Origin: an uncultured Paracoccaceae bacterium
GTDB lineage: Bacteria > Pseudomonadota > Alphaproteobacteria > Rhodobacterales > Rhodobacteraceae
DNA: 64,000 bases
NCBI GenBank assembly: GCA_947498645.1
Contig: CANMKS010000001.1
Coordinates: 186,001 to 250,000, forward strand
Direction of reading: 5' to 3'
Shown here piece by piece: positions 9,931 through 19,667 of the stretch; position 1 is the first letter of the stretch; each line of letters opens with the position of its first letter. The notes under the pieces are model-generated. The model ran no database searches. It was not told the origin of the DNA and saw nothing but the letters and a program-made list of their open reading frames with translations. Position numbers and translations under genes: made by a program.

Positions 9931-10428
9931 CTACCGGTTCGGCACCCACGGCGCGGGAGCACCTACCACAGACAGCGCGGCACCCGACGACTGGTTCCAT
10001 GAAAACAACACAACATGCCAACGTTCGGGTGCCGTGCGTGAGGCATAAATCATCCCGTCGGCTCCGGATGCCCGGACAGCGTCGGAGGCACGCCAGGTTG
10101 TGGCAGCTTGCCCTGCTGCGCGTTCCTCTGACCATGGGACACTTGGCCAAGCCGGATCAATTGAGAGGGCGGCGCATGTATCTGGATCGCGTAAATCCAC
10201 CATTGACGCATCCCGCAGTGCCAGAGGTACCATCACGCGCGGTGGATCGCCTTTACCTAGATAGGCCCTGATTGCGATGGCCGCTGTTTGGGGTGATGGC
10301 GACGCATAGAGCGCCGGTTGCCCATCATGGTGAAACCGGCCTTCCCGATGGATCACGCCATCAAGAATGCTTTCGGCATGTTGGGCGAAAACGATCCGGT
10401 AGAGCGCTGTGTTCAGATTTGTGAACAC
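9931..10428 (-). CDS. RES-domain protein
   Basis: LYRIVFAQHAESILDG...GRFHHDGQPALYASPSPQTAAIAI; GTG start proposed at 10428, just after the trxB stop (the tracked TTG start overlaps trxB). Confidence 0.7.
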   Translation of the reverse strand: MFTNLNTALYRIVFAQHAESILDGVIHREGRFHHDGQPALYASPSPQTAAIAIRAYLGKGDPPRVMVPLALRDASMVDLRDPDTCAALSIDPAWPSVPWSEERAAGQAATTWRASDAVRASGADGMIYASRTAPERWHVVLFSWNQSSGAALSVVGAPAPWVPNR

Positions 10429-10435
10429 GCGGCAC

Positions 10436-11404
10436 TTACTCAGCGGCTTGCGCGGCCTGATCGTCTTCCATTTCTGCAATGAACTTTTCGGCGTCCAACG
10501 CAGCCATGCAGCCCATCCCAGCGGATGTGACCGCCTGCCGGTAGATATGGTCTGTCAAATCGCCCGCCGCAAAGACACCCGGTATCGCGGTCCTGGTCGT
10601 GCCCGGGGCCACTTTCACGTAGCCGCCGTTGTGTGTTTCCAACTGATCCTTGACCAATTCGCTGGCGGGGGCATGGCCGATGGCCACAAACACACCTTTG
10701 GCGGCAATCTCGGTCGTTTCACCGGTCTGGGTATGTTTCACGCGCACGCCTTCAACGCCAAGCGGGCTGTCTGCGCCAAACACTTCTTCTACCTCATGGA
10801 ACCAGAGCGTTTCGATCTTGGGGTTATTGAACAAACGGTTCTGCAATATCTTCTCTGCACGCAACTCATCACGGCGGTGAACCAAGGTCACCTTGGAGGC
10901 GAAGTTGGTCAGGAACAGCGCCTCTTCCACGGCGGTATTCCCACCACCGACAACAACAATCTCTTGCCCGCGATAAAAGAAACCATCGCAGGTGGCGCAA
11001 GCACTGACGCCGAAGCCTTTGAATTTCTCCTCCGACGGCAGGCCCAGCCATTTGGCACGCGCACCGGTGGAGAGGATCACAGCATCTGCCGTGAAAACCG
11101 CACCGCTATCGCAGGTCGCCGTAAAGGGGCGCTTTTGCAGGTCCAGCTTGGTGACGATATCGCCCACAATCTCGCAGCCCATCGCACGCGCGTGCGCCTC
11201 CATCCGGACCATCAGATCTGGCCCTTGCACCTCGGTATCACCGGGCCAGTTTTCAACCTCTGTGGTGGTGGTCAGTTGCCCACCCGGTTCGATCCCCTGG
11301 ATCAACACCGGTTCCAGCATCGCGCGGGCGGCGTAGACGCCAGCGGTATAACCCGCAGGGCCAGAGCCGATGATCAGAACTTTGACGTGGCGGGTATCGG
11401 TCAT
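10436..11404 (-). CDS. trxB: Thioredoxin-disulfide reductase
   Basis: [18 protein letters not shown], redox motif [30 protein letters not shown]. Confidence 0.97.
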   Translation of the reverse strand: MTDTRHVKVLIIGSGPAGYTAGVYAARAMLEPVLIQGIEPGGQLTTTTEVENWPGDTEVQGPDLMVRMEAHARAMGCEIVGDIVTKLDLQKRPFTATCDSGAVFTADAVILSTGARAKWLGLPSEEKFKGFGVSACATCDGFFYRGQEIVVVGGGNTAVEEALFLTNFASKVTLVHRRDELRAEKILQNRLFNNPKIETLWFHEVEEVFGADSPLGVEGVRVKHTQTGETTEIAAKGVFVAIGHAPASELVKDQLETHNGGYVKVAPGTTRTAIPGVFAAGDLTDHIYRQAVTSAGMGCMAALDAEKFIAEMEDDQAAQAAE

Positions 11405-11574
11405 GGCAGCCTCTTGCGCGTTGATGTCATCTCGATATAGCTGCGCTTTCCCGGTGATGAAAGAGGGCGCAATTCACCAAAGTGTGCGTTCTTTTGTTGC
11501 GGGAAATTGAAAGAATATTGCGCATCTCAGCCGACTTGCGTAGTATTTGCAAAAAACACCTAAGGAACAGCGCA

Positions 11575-12075
11575 ATGCCGGGCACGAAACTGGACGAAAT
11601 CGACCGCATGATTCTGGCAGAGCTTCAAGCAGACGGTCGTATGACCAACGTGGAGTTGGCAAAGCGGGTCGGCATTTCTGCCCCCCCCTGTCTGCGCCGG
11701 GTGCGCACATTGGAAGAGCAAGGTTTCATCCAAGGCTACCACGCCGACGTCAACGCCCGCGAACTGGGATTCGAGGTGCAGGTCTTTGCCATGGTCGGCC
11801 TGGTCAGTCAGGCCGAGGCAGACCTGAGCGCCTTTGAAAATCGCTGCCAGGGCTGGCCGTTGGTACGCGAGTGTCACATGCTCAATGGCGAGGTCGATTT
11901 CATCCTCAAATGCGTGGCACCTGACCTGCGCACATTCCAGCGCTTTCTGACAGAAGAACTCACCAGCGCGGACAACGTGGCCTCTGTCAAAACGTCGCTG
12001 GTGATCCGCGGCGCAAAAGACGACCCCGGTGTACCTTTTGACGTGCTCGAAGCGCGGTTGGCGCAAGAGGCTTAG
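11575..12075 (+). CDS. Lrp/AsnC family transcriptional regulator
   Basis: LDEIDRMILAELQADGRMTNVELAKRVGISAPPCLRRVRTLEEQGFIQGY. Confidence 0.95.
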   Translation: MPGTKLDEIDRMILAELQADGRMTNVELAKRVGISAPPCLRRVRTLEEQGFIQGYHADVNARELGFEVQVFAMVGLVSQAEADLSAFENRCQGWPLVRECHMLNGEVDFILKCVAPDLRTFQRFLTEELTSADNVASVKTSLVIRGAKDDPGVPFDVLEARLAQEA

Positions 12076-12269
12076 GCCGCCATCGCCCACTGCATCTGGC
12101 GCGTGTCGTTATCTACCGGAAAGAACATTGCAATCTACAACGCATCCAATGTCACGTTCGCAGGCGGGCCGGATGATAGGCACCGCTGTCCAGTTCTCGG
12201 CCAAGGGTGGCAGATCAGGTAACATGAGCAGAGCAAACATACTGTCCCCTTTTTGCAGCGCAAAGCACA

Positions 12270-13190
12270 CTATCTGGCGATAATCTCGACCCGGCGGTTC
12301 AGCGCGCGGCCAGCTTCGGTAGCGTTGGTGGCGACAGGGGCAAGAAAGCCCGCACCGGCGTGGCTCATCCGGTCAGACGAAATGCCATATTCTGCAACAA
12401 GCGCCGCGCGCACGGCTTCTGCCCGGCGGTTAGACAGGCCGAGGTTATAGTCCATCGCCCCCTGATTGTCCGTATGGCCGACAATCACCACCGCAAGATC
12501 AGGGTTGGCCGCAAGGAAGGTCGCGATCTCTTGTAACGTCGCCGCACTATCGGGGCGGATGGTTGCCTTGTCGGTGTCGAACTGAATGCCGTACAGGGCG
12601 ACGCGACCCGTCTCCAACACATCCGTCTGCATCTGGGCGGCATCGACCATCTTGAAGGCAATTTCATCGGTTTCAACCACAGTCACCTGGACGCGCACCT
12701 GATCGTCGTTGTCGACACTGAACAAGACGGCGGCATAAACCTCGCCTGTTTCGGTTGTCGTTTTGGCCCCTTGATAGCGATAGTTGAATGGATCAACGAT
12801 CATGCGGGGCAGTGGAAACTGCTCAATTGCATAGGCCAGACTTGTGCCACCACATGTGTCATCCGCGCATTGAAACACAGAATCAAAACCGGCCTCGGTC
12901 AGGGCCATCTCATAATTGCGTGCGACTTCTGCCAATGATGCAGTGGGCGGGACAACATAAGCGATACTGGTCTTCACACCCTCAATCGGTAGAAAGCTGT
13001 CGCTTTCGGAACTGGTCATCGCGGCATTGGGAAACTGGTATTCGTCAAAGTCGCGACGGTCATAGGCTGTAATCCTGGCACCTTCAAAACGACCAATCAT
13101 CGGGTGATCAATGCCGCCCTCAACGTCTTGGGCCCAGGCGCCAACGGCCGTGGAAAGGACAGTCGCTATCGCCAATAATTCGCGCCGCAT
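12270..13190 (-). CDS. OmpA family protein
   Basis: Signal peptide; C-terminal OmpA-like domain IQFDTDKATIRPDSAATLQEIATFL...VVIVGHTDNQGAMDYNLGLSNRRAEAV. Confidence 0.9.
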   Translation of the reverse strand: MRRELLAIATVLSTAVGAWAQDVEGGIDHPMIGRFEGARITAYDRRDFDEYQFPNAAMTSSESDSFLPIEGVKTSIAYVVPPTASLAEVARNYEMALTEAGFDSVFQCADDTCGGTSLAYAIEQFPLPRMIVDPFNYRYQGAKTTTETGEVYAAVLFSVDNDDQVRVQVTVVETDEIAFKMVDAAQMQTDVLETGRVALYGIQFDTDKATIRPDSAATLQEIATFLAANPDLAVVIVGHTDNQGAMDYNLGLSNRRAEAVRAALVAEYGISSDRMSHAGAGFLAPVATNATEAGRALNRRVEIIAR

Positions 13191-13274
13191 GAAAAACACT
13201 CCTCGCTTGAGCCGGTGAAACTCCGGTCAAACTATCACAAATTTGCGTGCTGTCATATTGGCGCGGCGGGCGCG

Positions 13275-14051
13275 TCAGCGGTTGACGATGGCCGACAATT
13301 CGGACGCGGCGTCTTGCAGGACGGAAAGGAATCCCTCCAGGTTCGGCAAGTCGCGGCGCAATTCTGGCGCATGGATCGACAATGTCGACAACAGACGGCC
13401 GCGATTATCCGTGATCGGGACCGCAATCGCCGTCATGCCTGTCATGAATTCCTGATCATCTGTGGCGTAGCCGCGCGCGCGGGTTTGTTCCAACTCCCGA
13501 CGCAACTGTATTGGGTCAGTGATCGTCCTGTCGGTCTGCATCTCCAAAGTGGTATTCTTAAGGAACCGTTCCAGGTAATCAGGGCGCAGGGTCGACAGAT
13601 ACATCTTGCCACTTGCGGTACAGTGAAACGGAACCTGCGTGCCGACAGGCAGTTGAATGCGCAACGGCCAATGGGTTTCGACGCGGTCCAGATAAAACAT
13701 CCCGTCACGTTCCGGGATCGCCAGGTTGCAGGTCTCTCCCACCTTGACGGCGAGCGATTTCAGCACAGCAAGGCGCACGGTCCGCAAGTGTTCCGAGGAT
13801 AGCGTGTTGGTCGCGAGCAAACGCATCCGACGGCCCGCACTATAGGACCGCCCGTCGATATCACGTTGCAAGAACCCCTCGGCCTCAGCAGTGGCAAACA
13901 GCCGATGAATGGTGGGTTTGGGCAGGCCAAGTGTCTCGTTTACCATTGCAGGGGTTACAGGCACACCGACCTTTGCAACCTCCTCCAGCAGCAATAGCAG
14001 CCGGAGGTTGGTTGGAATTTGGCCGGAGTTGCCATCATTTTCGTCAGTCAT
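13275..14051 (-). CDS. IclR family transcriptional regulator
   Basis: N-terminal HTH (MVNETLGLPKPTIHRLFATAEAEGFL) and IclR effector domain (HCTASGKMYLSTL, RARGYATDDQEFMTGMTAIAVPI). Confidence 0.93.
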   Translation of the reverse strand: MTDENDGNSGQIPTNLRLLLLLEEVAKVGVPVTPAMVNETLGLPKPTIHRLFATAEAEGFLQRDIDGRSYSAGRRMRLLATNTLSSEHLRTVRLAVLKSLAVKVGETCNLAIPERDGMFYLDRVETHWPLRIQLPVGTQVPFHCTASGKMYLSTLRPDYLERFLKNTTLEMQTDRTITDPIQLRRELEQTRARGYATDDQEFMTGMTAIAVPITDNRGRLLSTLSIHAPELRRDLPNLEGFLSVLQDAASELSAIVNR

Positions 14052-14058
14052 TGTCACC

Positions 14059-15417
14059 TTACTGTCCTGGCAGAATTGCCAGTGCTGTTTGCGGAACAAG
14101 CGCAACAAAGAACCAAACGCTGATCAATGCAATCAGATAAGGCACAATATAGCGCAGCAGTCTGAAATACGGCACGCCCGTGACGCCGGATGCAACATAA
14201 AGGTTCAGACCGTAAGGCGGTGTGACAAAGCCGATCGACGCACCCACAAGAAACACCACCGCAAAGTGGATCGGATCAATCCCGACCGACGCCGCGATAG
14301 GGGCAAGGATTGGTGCAAGGATGATTGTCACCGGCAGGGATTCGAGGATCATTCCGGTCACAAACACAATCGCCATCGATGTGAACAGCACAGCATAGTA
14401 CCCGCCCATGCCCGTCACAAAATCACCGATGAAATCCTTGGCACCAAGCGATGACATGACTTGCTGCATCGCGACCGAAACAGCGATCAACGGTACAAGA
14501 ATGCCCGAGATCTGTGCCGACCTCGACACGATCGATGGAATCTGCGGAAGGGTGAAACCTTCGACAACAACCATCGATCCATAGCTCTTCTTTTCAACGG
14601 GTAGATCAGCAGAACTGCCCATAACCCTGTTCAGTGGATAGGAAACCAAGCCAACCAGCACACAGAAGCCCACAGTCACGCCCGCAGCTTCAGTCGGAGA
14701 GAAACGCCCGGTGTAGATCCCCCAGAGCACCAAACCAATAGCAAAGAAGCCCAACCACGCGCCAATTCCCGTCTTGATCATGCGAGAAATCGACAGGCCG
14801 ATCAGCACGCCCCAGCCGTTGATGGTGCAGACGATAAACGCAGCGGTCATCATACCAAAAACCATCAGTGAGCCGGGGATAATCCCCGCGACAAACAGGT
14901 CAGAGATTGGCAGGTTCATCAAGAAGCCATAAACAATGAAGATAATTGATGGCGGGATGATAATCCCTACCGTACCACCGGCAGCCGCAGTCGCCGCCGA
15001 GAAGCGTTCATCATAGTTCCCTTTCACCATTTCGGGGTGAAGCATCGAACCGATTGTTGCGGTTGTGGCGGAATTCGAGCCCGAAATCGCAGCAAACAGG
15101 CCGCAAGCCGCAATTGATGCCATCGCCAGACCACCACGCAGCCAGCCCAGACAGGAATAGGCAAAGTCCGACAATCGCCGGGCAATCCCGGATTGATTGA
15201 TCAGGTCCCCGGTCAGGATAAAGAGCGGCATCGCCAGTAGAGCAAAGCCTTTGCTGAACACGTTGATCAACTCGTTGCCGGTGTTCGCCAGCGGCAAGTC
15301 GATGACAAAGCTAATGCCGATGACCCAATAAAAGATGATCAGCAAAACAGGCGTGCCAAGCATAAAGAACAGCGTCACGACCAGAGAGATAAGCGTAATC
15401 CATGTTCCATCAGACAT
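14059..15417 (-). CDS. TRAP transporter large permease (DctM type)
   Basis: 12-TM protein with MPLFILTGDLINQSGIARRLSDFA and GIIIPPSIIFIVYG. Confidence 0.95.
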   Translation of the reverse strand: MSDGTWITLISLVVTLFFMLGTPVLLIIFYWVIGISFVIDLPLANTGNELINVFSKGFALLAMPLFILTGDLINQSGIARRLSDFAYSCLGWLRGGLAMASIAACGLFAAISGSNSATTATIGSMLHPEMVKGNYDERFSAATAAAGGTVGIIIPPSIIFIVYGFLMNLPISDLFVAGIIPGSLMVFGMMTAAFIVCTINGWGVLIGLSISRMIKTGIGAWLGFFAIGLVLWGIYTGRFSPTEAAGVTVGFCVLVGLVSYPLNRVMGSSADLPVEKKSYGSMVVVEGFTLPQIPSIVSRSAQISGILVPLIAVSVAMQQVMSSLGAKDFIGDFVTGMGGYYAVLFTSMAIVFVTGMILESLPVTIILAPILAPIAASVGIDPIHFAVVFLVGASIGFVTPPYGLNLYVASGVTGVPYFRLLRYIVPYLIALISVWFFVALVPQTALAILPGQ

Positions 15418-16085
15418 CACACGTCCCCCCCGATAACAGCTTGTTTGATGATCGGTGTGCCCGCCTTGTAGTTACCGTAGTCTTCCAGCCAGTTGCCGAT
15501 CACCCGGCCTGACATCAGGGTAAAGGCGATGGGCACGGTGATGTAGAACCACCATTTCATGACATCATCGACGCCATCCACCAGTTGAAAATTGTCGGCC
15601 GACAACACGGTGAACCGCAGCGACGTCGTAATCGCGATCCAGCAAAAACCGAACCAAAGGACGGCATCCAGCGTCAGCGTCGCCAACTGGCCCGCCGGGG
15701 CCATCTTGGAACGGAATTCGCTAAAGCTCAGGTGCGTGCGCAGTTTCACGTTATAGGAACAGGCAAACCAGGCCATAACCATGAACAGGAATGGTGGCAC
15801 TGTTGTTGATCCGGCCCATTGGCTTGAAAAGACGAACCGGTCAATCACACCCCAACAGATGATGCCTGCAATGATAAGATACATCACCACGGCTGTGGTG
15901 CGTTCGAGGTGTTTCTCCAAGAATGGTATCTTAGCGTACAAGAGGTGCGCCAACAGCCCCCCCAAGAAAGTAAAGACAAAACAAAACAGCCACATACCGT
16001 CCGTATCGAACGCCTGGCGCATGTCCCACGCACTGCCCGAGAAGATGGCCGGTATCACCGCCACCGCTTCAGCCAAAATTGACAT
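15417..16085 (-). CDS. TRAP transporter small permease (DctQ type)
   Basis: 4-TM-like protein directly upstream of and overlapping DctM. Confidence 0.85.
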   Translation of the reverse strand: MSILAEAVAVIPAIFSGSAWDMRQAFDTDGMWLFCFVFTFLGGLLAHLLYAKIPFLEKHLERTTAVVMYLIIAGIICWGVIDRFVFSSQWAGSTTVPPFLFMVMAWFACSYNVKLRTHLSFSEFRSKMAPAGQLATLTLDAVLWFGFCWIAITTSLRFTVLSADNFQLVDGVDDVMKWWFYITVPIAFTLMSGRVIGNWLEDYGNYKAGTPIIKQAVIGGDV

Positions 16086-16206
16086 CTAGGTCTCCCCCCT
16101 AATGTGTCAGAGTGTCGCCACTATGGTGCGATGTTATTTATGTGAAAAGGACCGGCCGAACTCCTCATTCGGCCGGCCCCAATTGATGTGTCGGTCAGTG
16201 GTCGGC

Positions 16207-17439
16207 TTAGCTTTTCCACCAGCGACGTGGCTCGACGTTCTCTGGCAGGGTGTCGCCAGGGATTGTACGCACCTCGTTATAAATCTCCTGATAGGTATCC
16301 AGACCGCCGGACCAACCGTTCAGACGCTCGCGCCACTGCTCCCACAGTTGCGGCTGGAACTCAGGTGAGCACATCTCTTCCGCCTTGCGGATCTCTTCGG
16401 CAGACAAGAATGCGTTGCGCACATTGTTCTGGGCAAAGATCGTATTGGGAAGTTGTGGATCAGACTGACCAACGGTGTTGATCAAGGCCACTTCGTTTGC
16501 GGCCTGCACATGAGTCTGCGCCCAATAGGACGATTCCATCACCGCATCCTGCAAGTAACCCTCAAGGCCATCAAAGACAGAGGCAGACATGGCTGTGTGC
16601 TCTGTACCGCAGAAGAAGTTCAGGTGAACCGACTGGGACACAACAGGCGCCATGTTTGCATATGCAACCGCTGAGGCCCATGTTTCCGCACCATCAATCA
16701 GACCCTGCTTGAGGCCATCTAGTGTTTCTTCCCACGCAACCGGAACCGGGTTCAGGTTCAACGCTTCCATCGCAATACGACCAAGCTGCGTACCTGTGAC
16801 ACGGTTCTTTGTGCCGAACAGTTCTTCAACAGACGTCACGGTTGGCTTGTCTTCAAAGTTCAGACCCAACTGGATGCCGCGCAGCTCGGCGTGGCTGAAC
16901 AGGAACTTCAGACCGTGGCGCTTCTCGTATGGTTCACGCAGCAACGCCATGGACGCTGGCGAATACAAGAAGTGATACTGGTCCGCGCGGTTACGGAACA
17001 TATAGGCATAATCCAGCACGTTCAGATAAGGCGCACCACCTGCAGAGTTCTGTGTAGACGCAGCATAGATGTCCACGATGCCCTGCTGTGTTTTCTCAAC
17101 ACAGGACGTTTGACCGCAGATTTGGTTATCGCCGATGAACTCGATGCGAATCTCGCCATCGGTACGCGCTTCGAGGTCGCGCGCAAATTCTAGGGCGCCC
17201 GCACGTTCGATCAGCAGGTTGCGTGCGTTGAAGCCGGCCGCACCAAACTTGAGATTGTATTTGGCCTCTTTCGCGAAACGCCGCTCGTAAGTCGATTCCG
17301 CCGCAGAAGCGAGATTTGCAAGGCTCATCGCCCCACCAAACGTCCCTGCCGCCATCAACGTCGAGCTCATCCCGTACTGACCTGCCAGTTTGAACAGATC
17401 ACGACGCGAAATGCCGCTTAGTTTATCTCCAACCTTCAT
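16207..17439 (-). CDS. TRAP transporter solute-binding protein (DctP type), probable Tat signal
   Basis: SRRDLFKLAGQYGMSSTLMAAGTFG twin-Arg-like leader; DctP-like body next to dctQM. Confidence 0.9.
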   Translation of the reverse strand: MKVGDKLSGISRRDLFKLAGQYGMSSTLMAAGTFGGAMSLANLASAAESTYERRFAKEAKYNLKFGAAGFNARNLLIERAGALEFARDLEARTDGEIRIEFIGDNQICGQTSCVEKTQQGIVDIYAASTQNSAGGAPYLNVLDYAYMFRNRADQYHFLYSPASMALLREPYEKRHGLKFLFSHAELRGIQLGLNFEDKPTVTSVEELFGTKNRVTGTQLGRIAMEALNLNPVPVAWEETLDGLKQGLIDGAETWASAVAYANMAPVVSQSVHLNFFCGTEHTAMSASVFDGLEGYLQDAVMESSYWAQTHVQAANEVALINTVGQSDPQLPNTIFAQNNVRNAFLSAEEIRKAEEMCSPEFQPQLWEQWRERLNGWSGGLDTYQEIYNEVRTIPGDTLPENVEPRRWWKS

Positions 17440-17464
17440 GTTTTCCTCCCATGTTGTCGATTAT

Positions 17465-17481
17465 TGAGACTTTTTGTTTCA
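17465..17481. promoter_or_regulatory. Candidate operator (imperfect palindrome) between the divergent dctP-type and GMC genes
   Basis: TGAGAC-TTTTT-GTTTCA, arms pair 5 of 6. Confidence 0.4.
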
Positions 17482-17546
17482 AAAAAGCCTAGTATAGTAT
17501 GATCGATCTGCATAGACTTTTCTTACTTGAGAAGGAGAAAGACGCC

Positions 17547-19142
17547 GTGGAAGCCGATTTTATCGTTGTGGGCGCAGGTTCTGCAGGGTGTGTCATTGCA
17601 AATAGGCTAAGTGCAAACCCGGCCCATAAGGTGATTCTTCTTGAGGCGGGCGGACGTGATTTGAACCCATGGATCCACATTCCTGTGGGGTATTTTAAGA
17701 CGATTCATAACCCCAAGGTCGACTGGTGTTACAAGACAGAGCCTGATCCAGGGCTGAACGGGCGTTCCATCGAATGGCCCCGTGGCAAGGTGTTGGGCGG
17801 GTCGTCTTCGCTGAATGGTTTGCTCTATGTCCGTGGTCAGCCGCAGGACTATGACCGCTGGCGCCAGATGGGAAACACTGGCTGGGGCTGGGACGACGTG
17901 CTGCCGCTTTTCAAGCGGGCCGAAAAGAACGAACGCGGCGCTGATAAATACCACGGTGACCAAGGGCCACTGTCAGTATCGAACATGCGGATCCAGCGCC
18001 CGATCACCGACGCATGGGTCGCGGCGGCGCAGGCCGCAGGGTACAAGTTCAACCCCGACTACAACGGCGCGGATCAGGAAGGCGTTGGCTTCTTTCAACT
18101 TACATCCCGCAACGGCCGGCGGTGCAGCGCGGCTGTTGCCTACCTCAACCCGGTCAAATCCCGCGAAAACCTGCAAATCATCACCCACGCGCAAGTCGAA
18201 AAAGTCGTGATCGAGGGTAAACGTGCCACTGCCGTCACCTTCACAGACCGCAGCGGCAATCTGCAAACCGTCAAGGCGCGCAAGGAAGTCATTCTGTCGG
18301 GCGGTGCGATCAACTCGCCCCAGATCCTGATGCTCTCTGGCATTGGGGAGGCCGCGCAACTGGCCGAAAACGGGATAGAAGTCGTGAACGATTTGCCCGG
18401 TGTGGGCAAAAACATGCAGGACCATTTGCAAGCACGGCTGGTCTACAAATGCAATGAGCCCACACTGAATGACGAGGTGAGCTCGCTCTACGGTCAGGCC
18501 CGGATCGGCCTGAAATACCTGATGTTCCGGTCCGGCCCGATGACCATGGCCGCCAGCCTTGCCACTGGATTTCTCAAAACACGCGAGGATATTGAAACAC
18601 CCGATATCCAATTCCACGTCCAACCGCTGTCTGCCGAAAATCCCGGCAAAGGGGCGGACAAGTTCTCGGCTTTCACGATGTCGGTTTGCCAGTTACGCCC
18701 TGAAAGCAAGGGCGAGATCAGGTTGCAGGGCAATGATCCCAAAACCTATCCCAAGATCATCCCCAACTACCTATCCACTGAAACCGACTGCCGCACGGTC
18801 GTCGCAGGCGTCAACATCGCCCGCACCATCGCACGCCACGCGCCGCTAACGTCCAAAATCAGCGAAGAATTCCGACCGCATTCCGATCTGCCTATGGACG
18901 ATTATGAGGCGACACTGGACTGGGCCCGCAACAATACGGCGTCGATCTATCACCCGACGGGCACCTGCAAGATGGGTCAAGGCAAGGACGCGGTCGTTGA
19001 TGAAAAACTGCGTGTGCATGGGATCGCAGGGCTGCGGGTCGCTGATTGCGCGATCATGCCGGAGATCGTGTCAGGCAACACCAACGCTCCCGCCATCATG
19101 ATCGGGGAAAAGGCGTCAGACCTGATTTTGGCTGACGCTTAG
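17547..19142 (+). CDS. GMC family oxidoreductase (choline dehydrogenase-like)
   Basis: ADFIVVGAGSAGCVIANRLS, WPRGKVLGGSSSLNGLLYVRG, YHPTGTCKMG; GTG start proposed after AAGGAG-like RBS (alternative ATG at 17499). Confidence 0.93.
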   Translation: MEADFIVVGAGSAGCVIANRLSANPAHKVILLEAGGRDLNPWIHIPVGYFKTIHNPKVDWCYKTEPDPGLNGRSIEWPRGKVLGGSSSLNGLLYVRGQPQDYDRWRQMGNTGWGWDDVLPLFKRAEKNERGADKYHGDQGPLSVSNMRIQRPITDAWVAAAQAAGYKFNPDYNGADQEGVGFFQLTSRNGRRCSAAVAYLNPVKSRENLQIITHAQVEKVVIEGKRATAVTFTDRSGNLQTVKARKEVILSGGAINSPQILMLSGIGEAAQLAENGIEVVNDLPGVGKNMQDHLQARLVYKCNEPTLNDEVSSLYGQARIGLKYLMFRSGPMTMAASLATGFLKTREDIETPDIQFHVQPLSAENPGKGADKFSAFTMSVCQLRPESKGEIRLQGNDPKTYPKIIPNYLSTETDCRTVVAGVNIARTIARHAPLTSKISEEFRPHSDLPMDDYEATLDWARNNTASIYHPTGTCKMGQGKDAVVDEKLRVHGIAGLRVADCAIMPEIVSGNTNAPAIMIGEKASDLILADA

Positions 19143-19636
19143 CCCACTGGGTGGTGCACCACCAAGCAAAACCCCTCTTCTGGGGTCGGTGGGGCAAAGC
19201 GCTTTGTAAAACTGCGAAATTGCGCATCGCTGACCTCAAACGGGTGCGTCCCCGATGCATTTCGTGCATGCAGGCGCGTCAGACAAACCTCGTCCGGCAG
19301 ATCAAGCACATGCAATTGATGCGCCGTCGCCGTTTGCGCGATCAGTGCGCGCATCCATACCCGTTGTTCCGTGGTGTTGGCCGGAAAATCCAGCACGACG
19401 CTGATACCCGCTGCCAGCAACGCCACCACATGCGGCGTCATCGCCTGCTGCAACTTCTTTGAGCATCGCAAGTAATCTACCCCGGTCGTCAGTTGATCGG
19501 CAAACAACGCGGCAAGCCAGACATCCTCGGAAATCAGCACGGTTTGAGGATTGGCGGCAAGTTCACGTGCCAAAGTCGATTTGCCAGCAGCGATCTTGCC
19601 GCACAACAGATGCAATGTCGGTCCGCGCGCAGCCAT
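19139..19636 (-). CDS. P-loop ATP-binding protein, putative kinase
   Basis: LHLLCGKIAAGKSTLARELAANP Walker A; DFPANTTEQRVWMRAL. Confidence 0.8.
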   Translation of the reverse strand: MAARGPTLHLLCGKIAAGKSTLARELAANPQTVLISEDVWLAALFADQLTTGVDYLRCSKKLQQAMTPHVVALLAAGISVVLDFPANTTEQRVWMRALIAQTATAHQLHVLDLPDEVCLTRLHARNASGTHPFEVSDAQFRSFTKRFAPPTPEEGFCLVVHHPVG

Positions 19637-19667
19637 GATCGCTGTCACTTCCCTTCGGCAGGACGAA

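Noticed and set aside
10409-11440. 343-aa plus-strand ORF opposite trxB
   Set aside because: Covers trxB on the other strand; no recognisable motifs, whereas trxB has all its catalytic motifs.
12076-12269. Possible decayed gene between the Lrp-type and OmpA-like genes
   Set aside because: Short, with only unconvincing ORFs in either direction; no protein family could be recognised.
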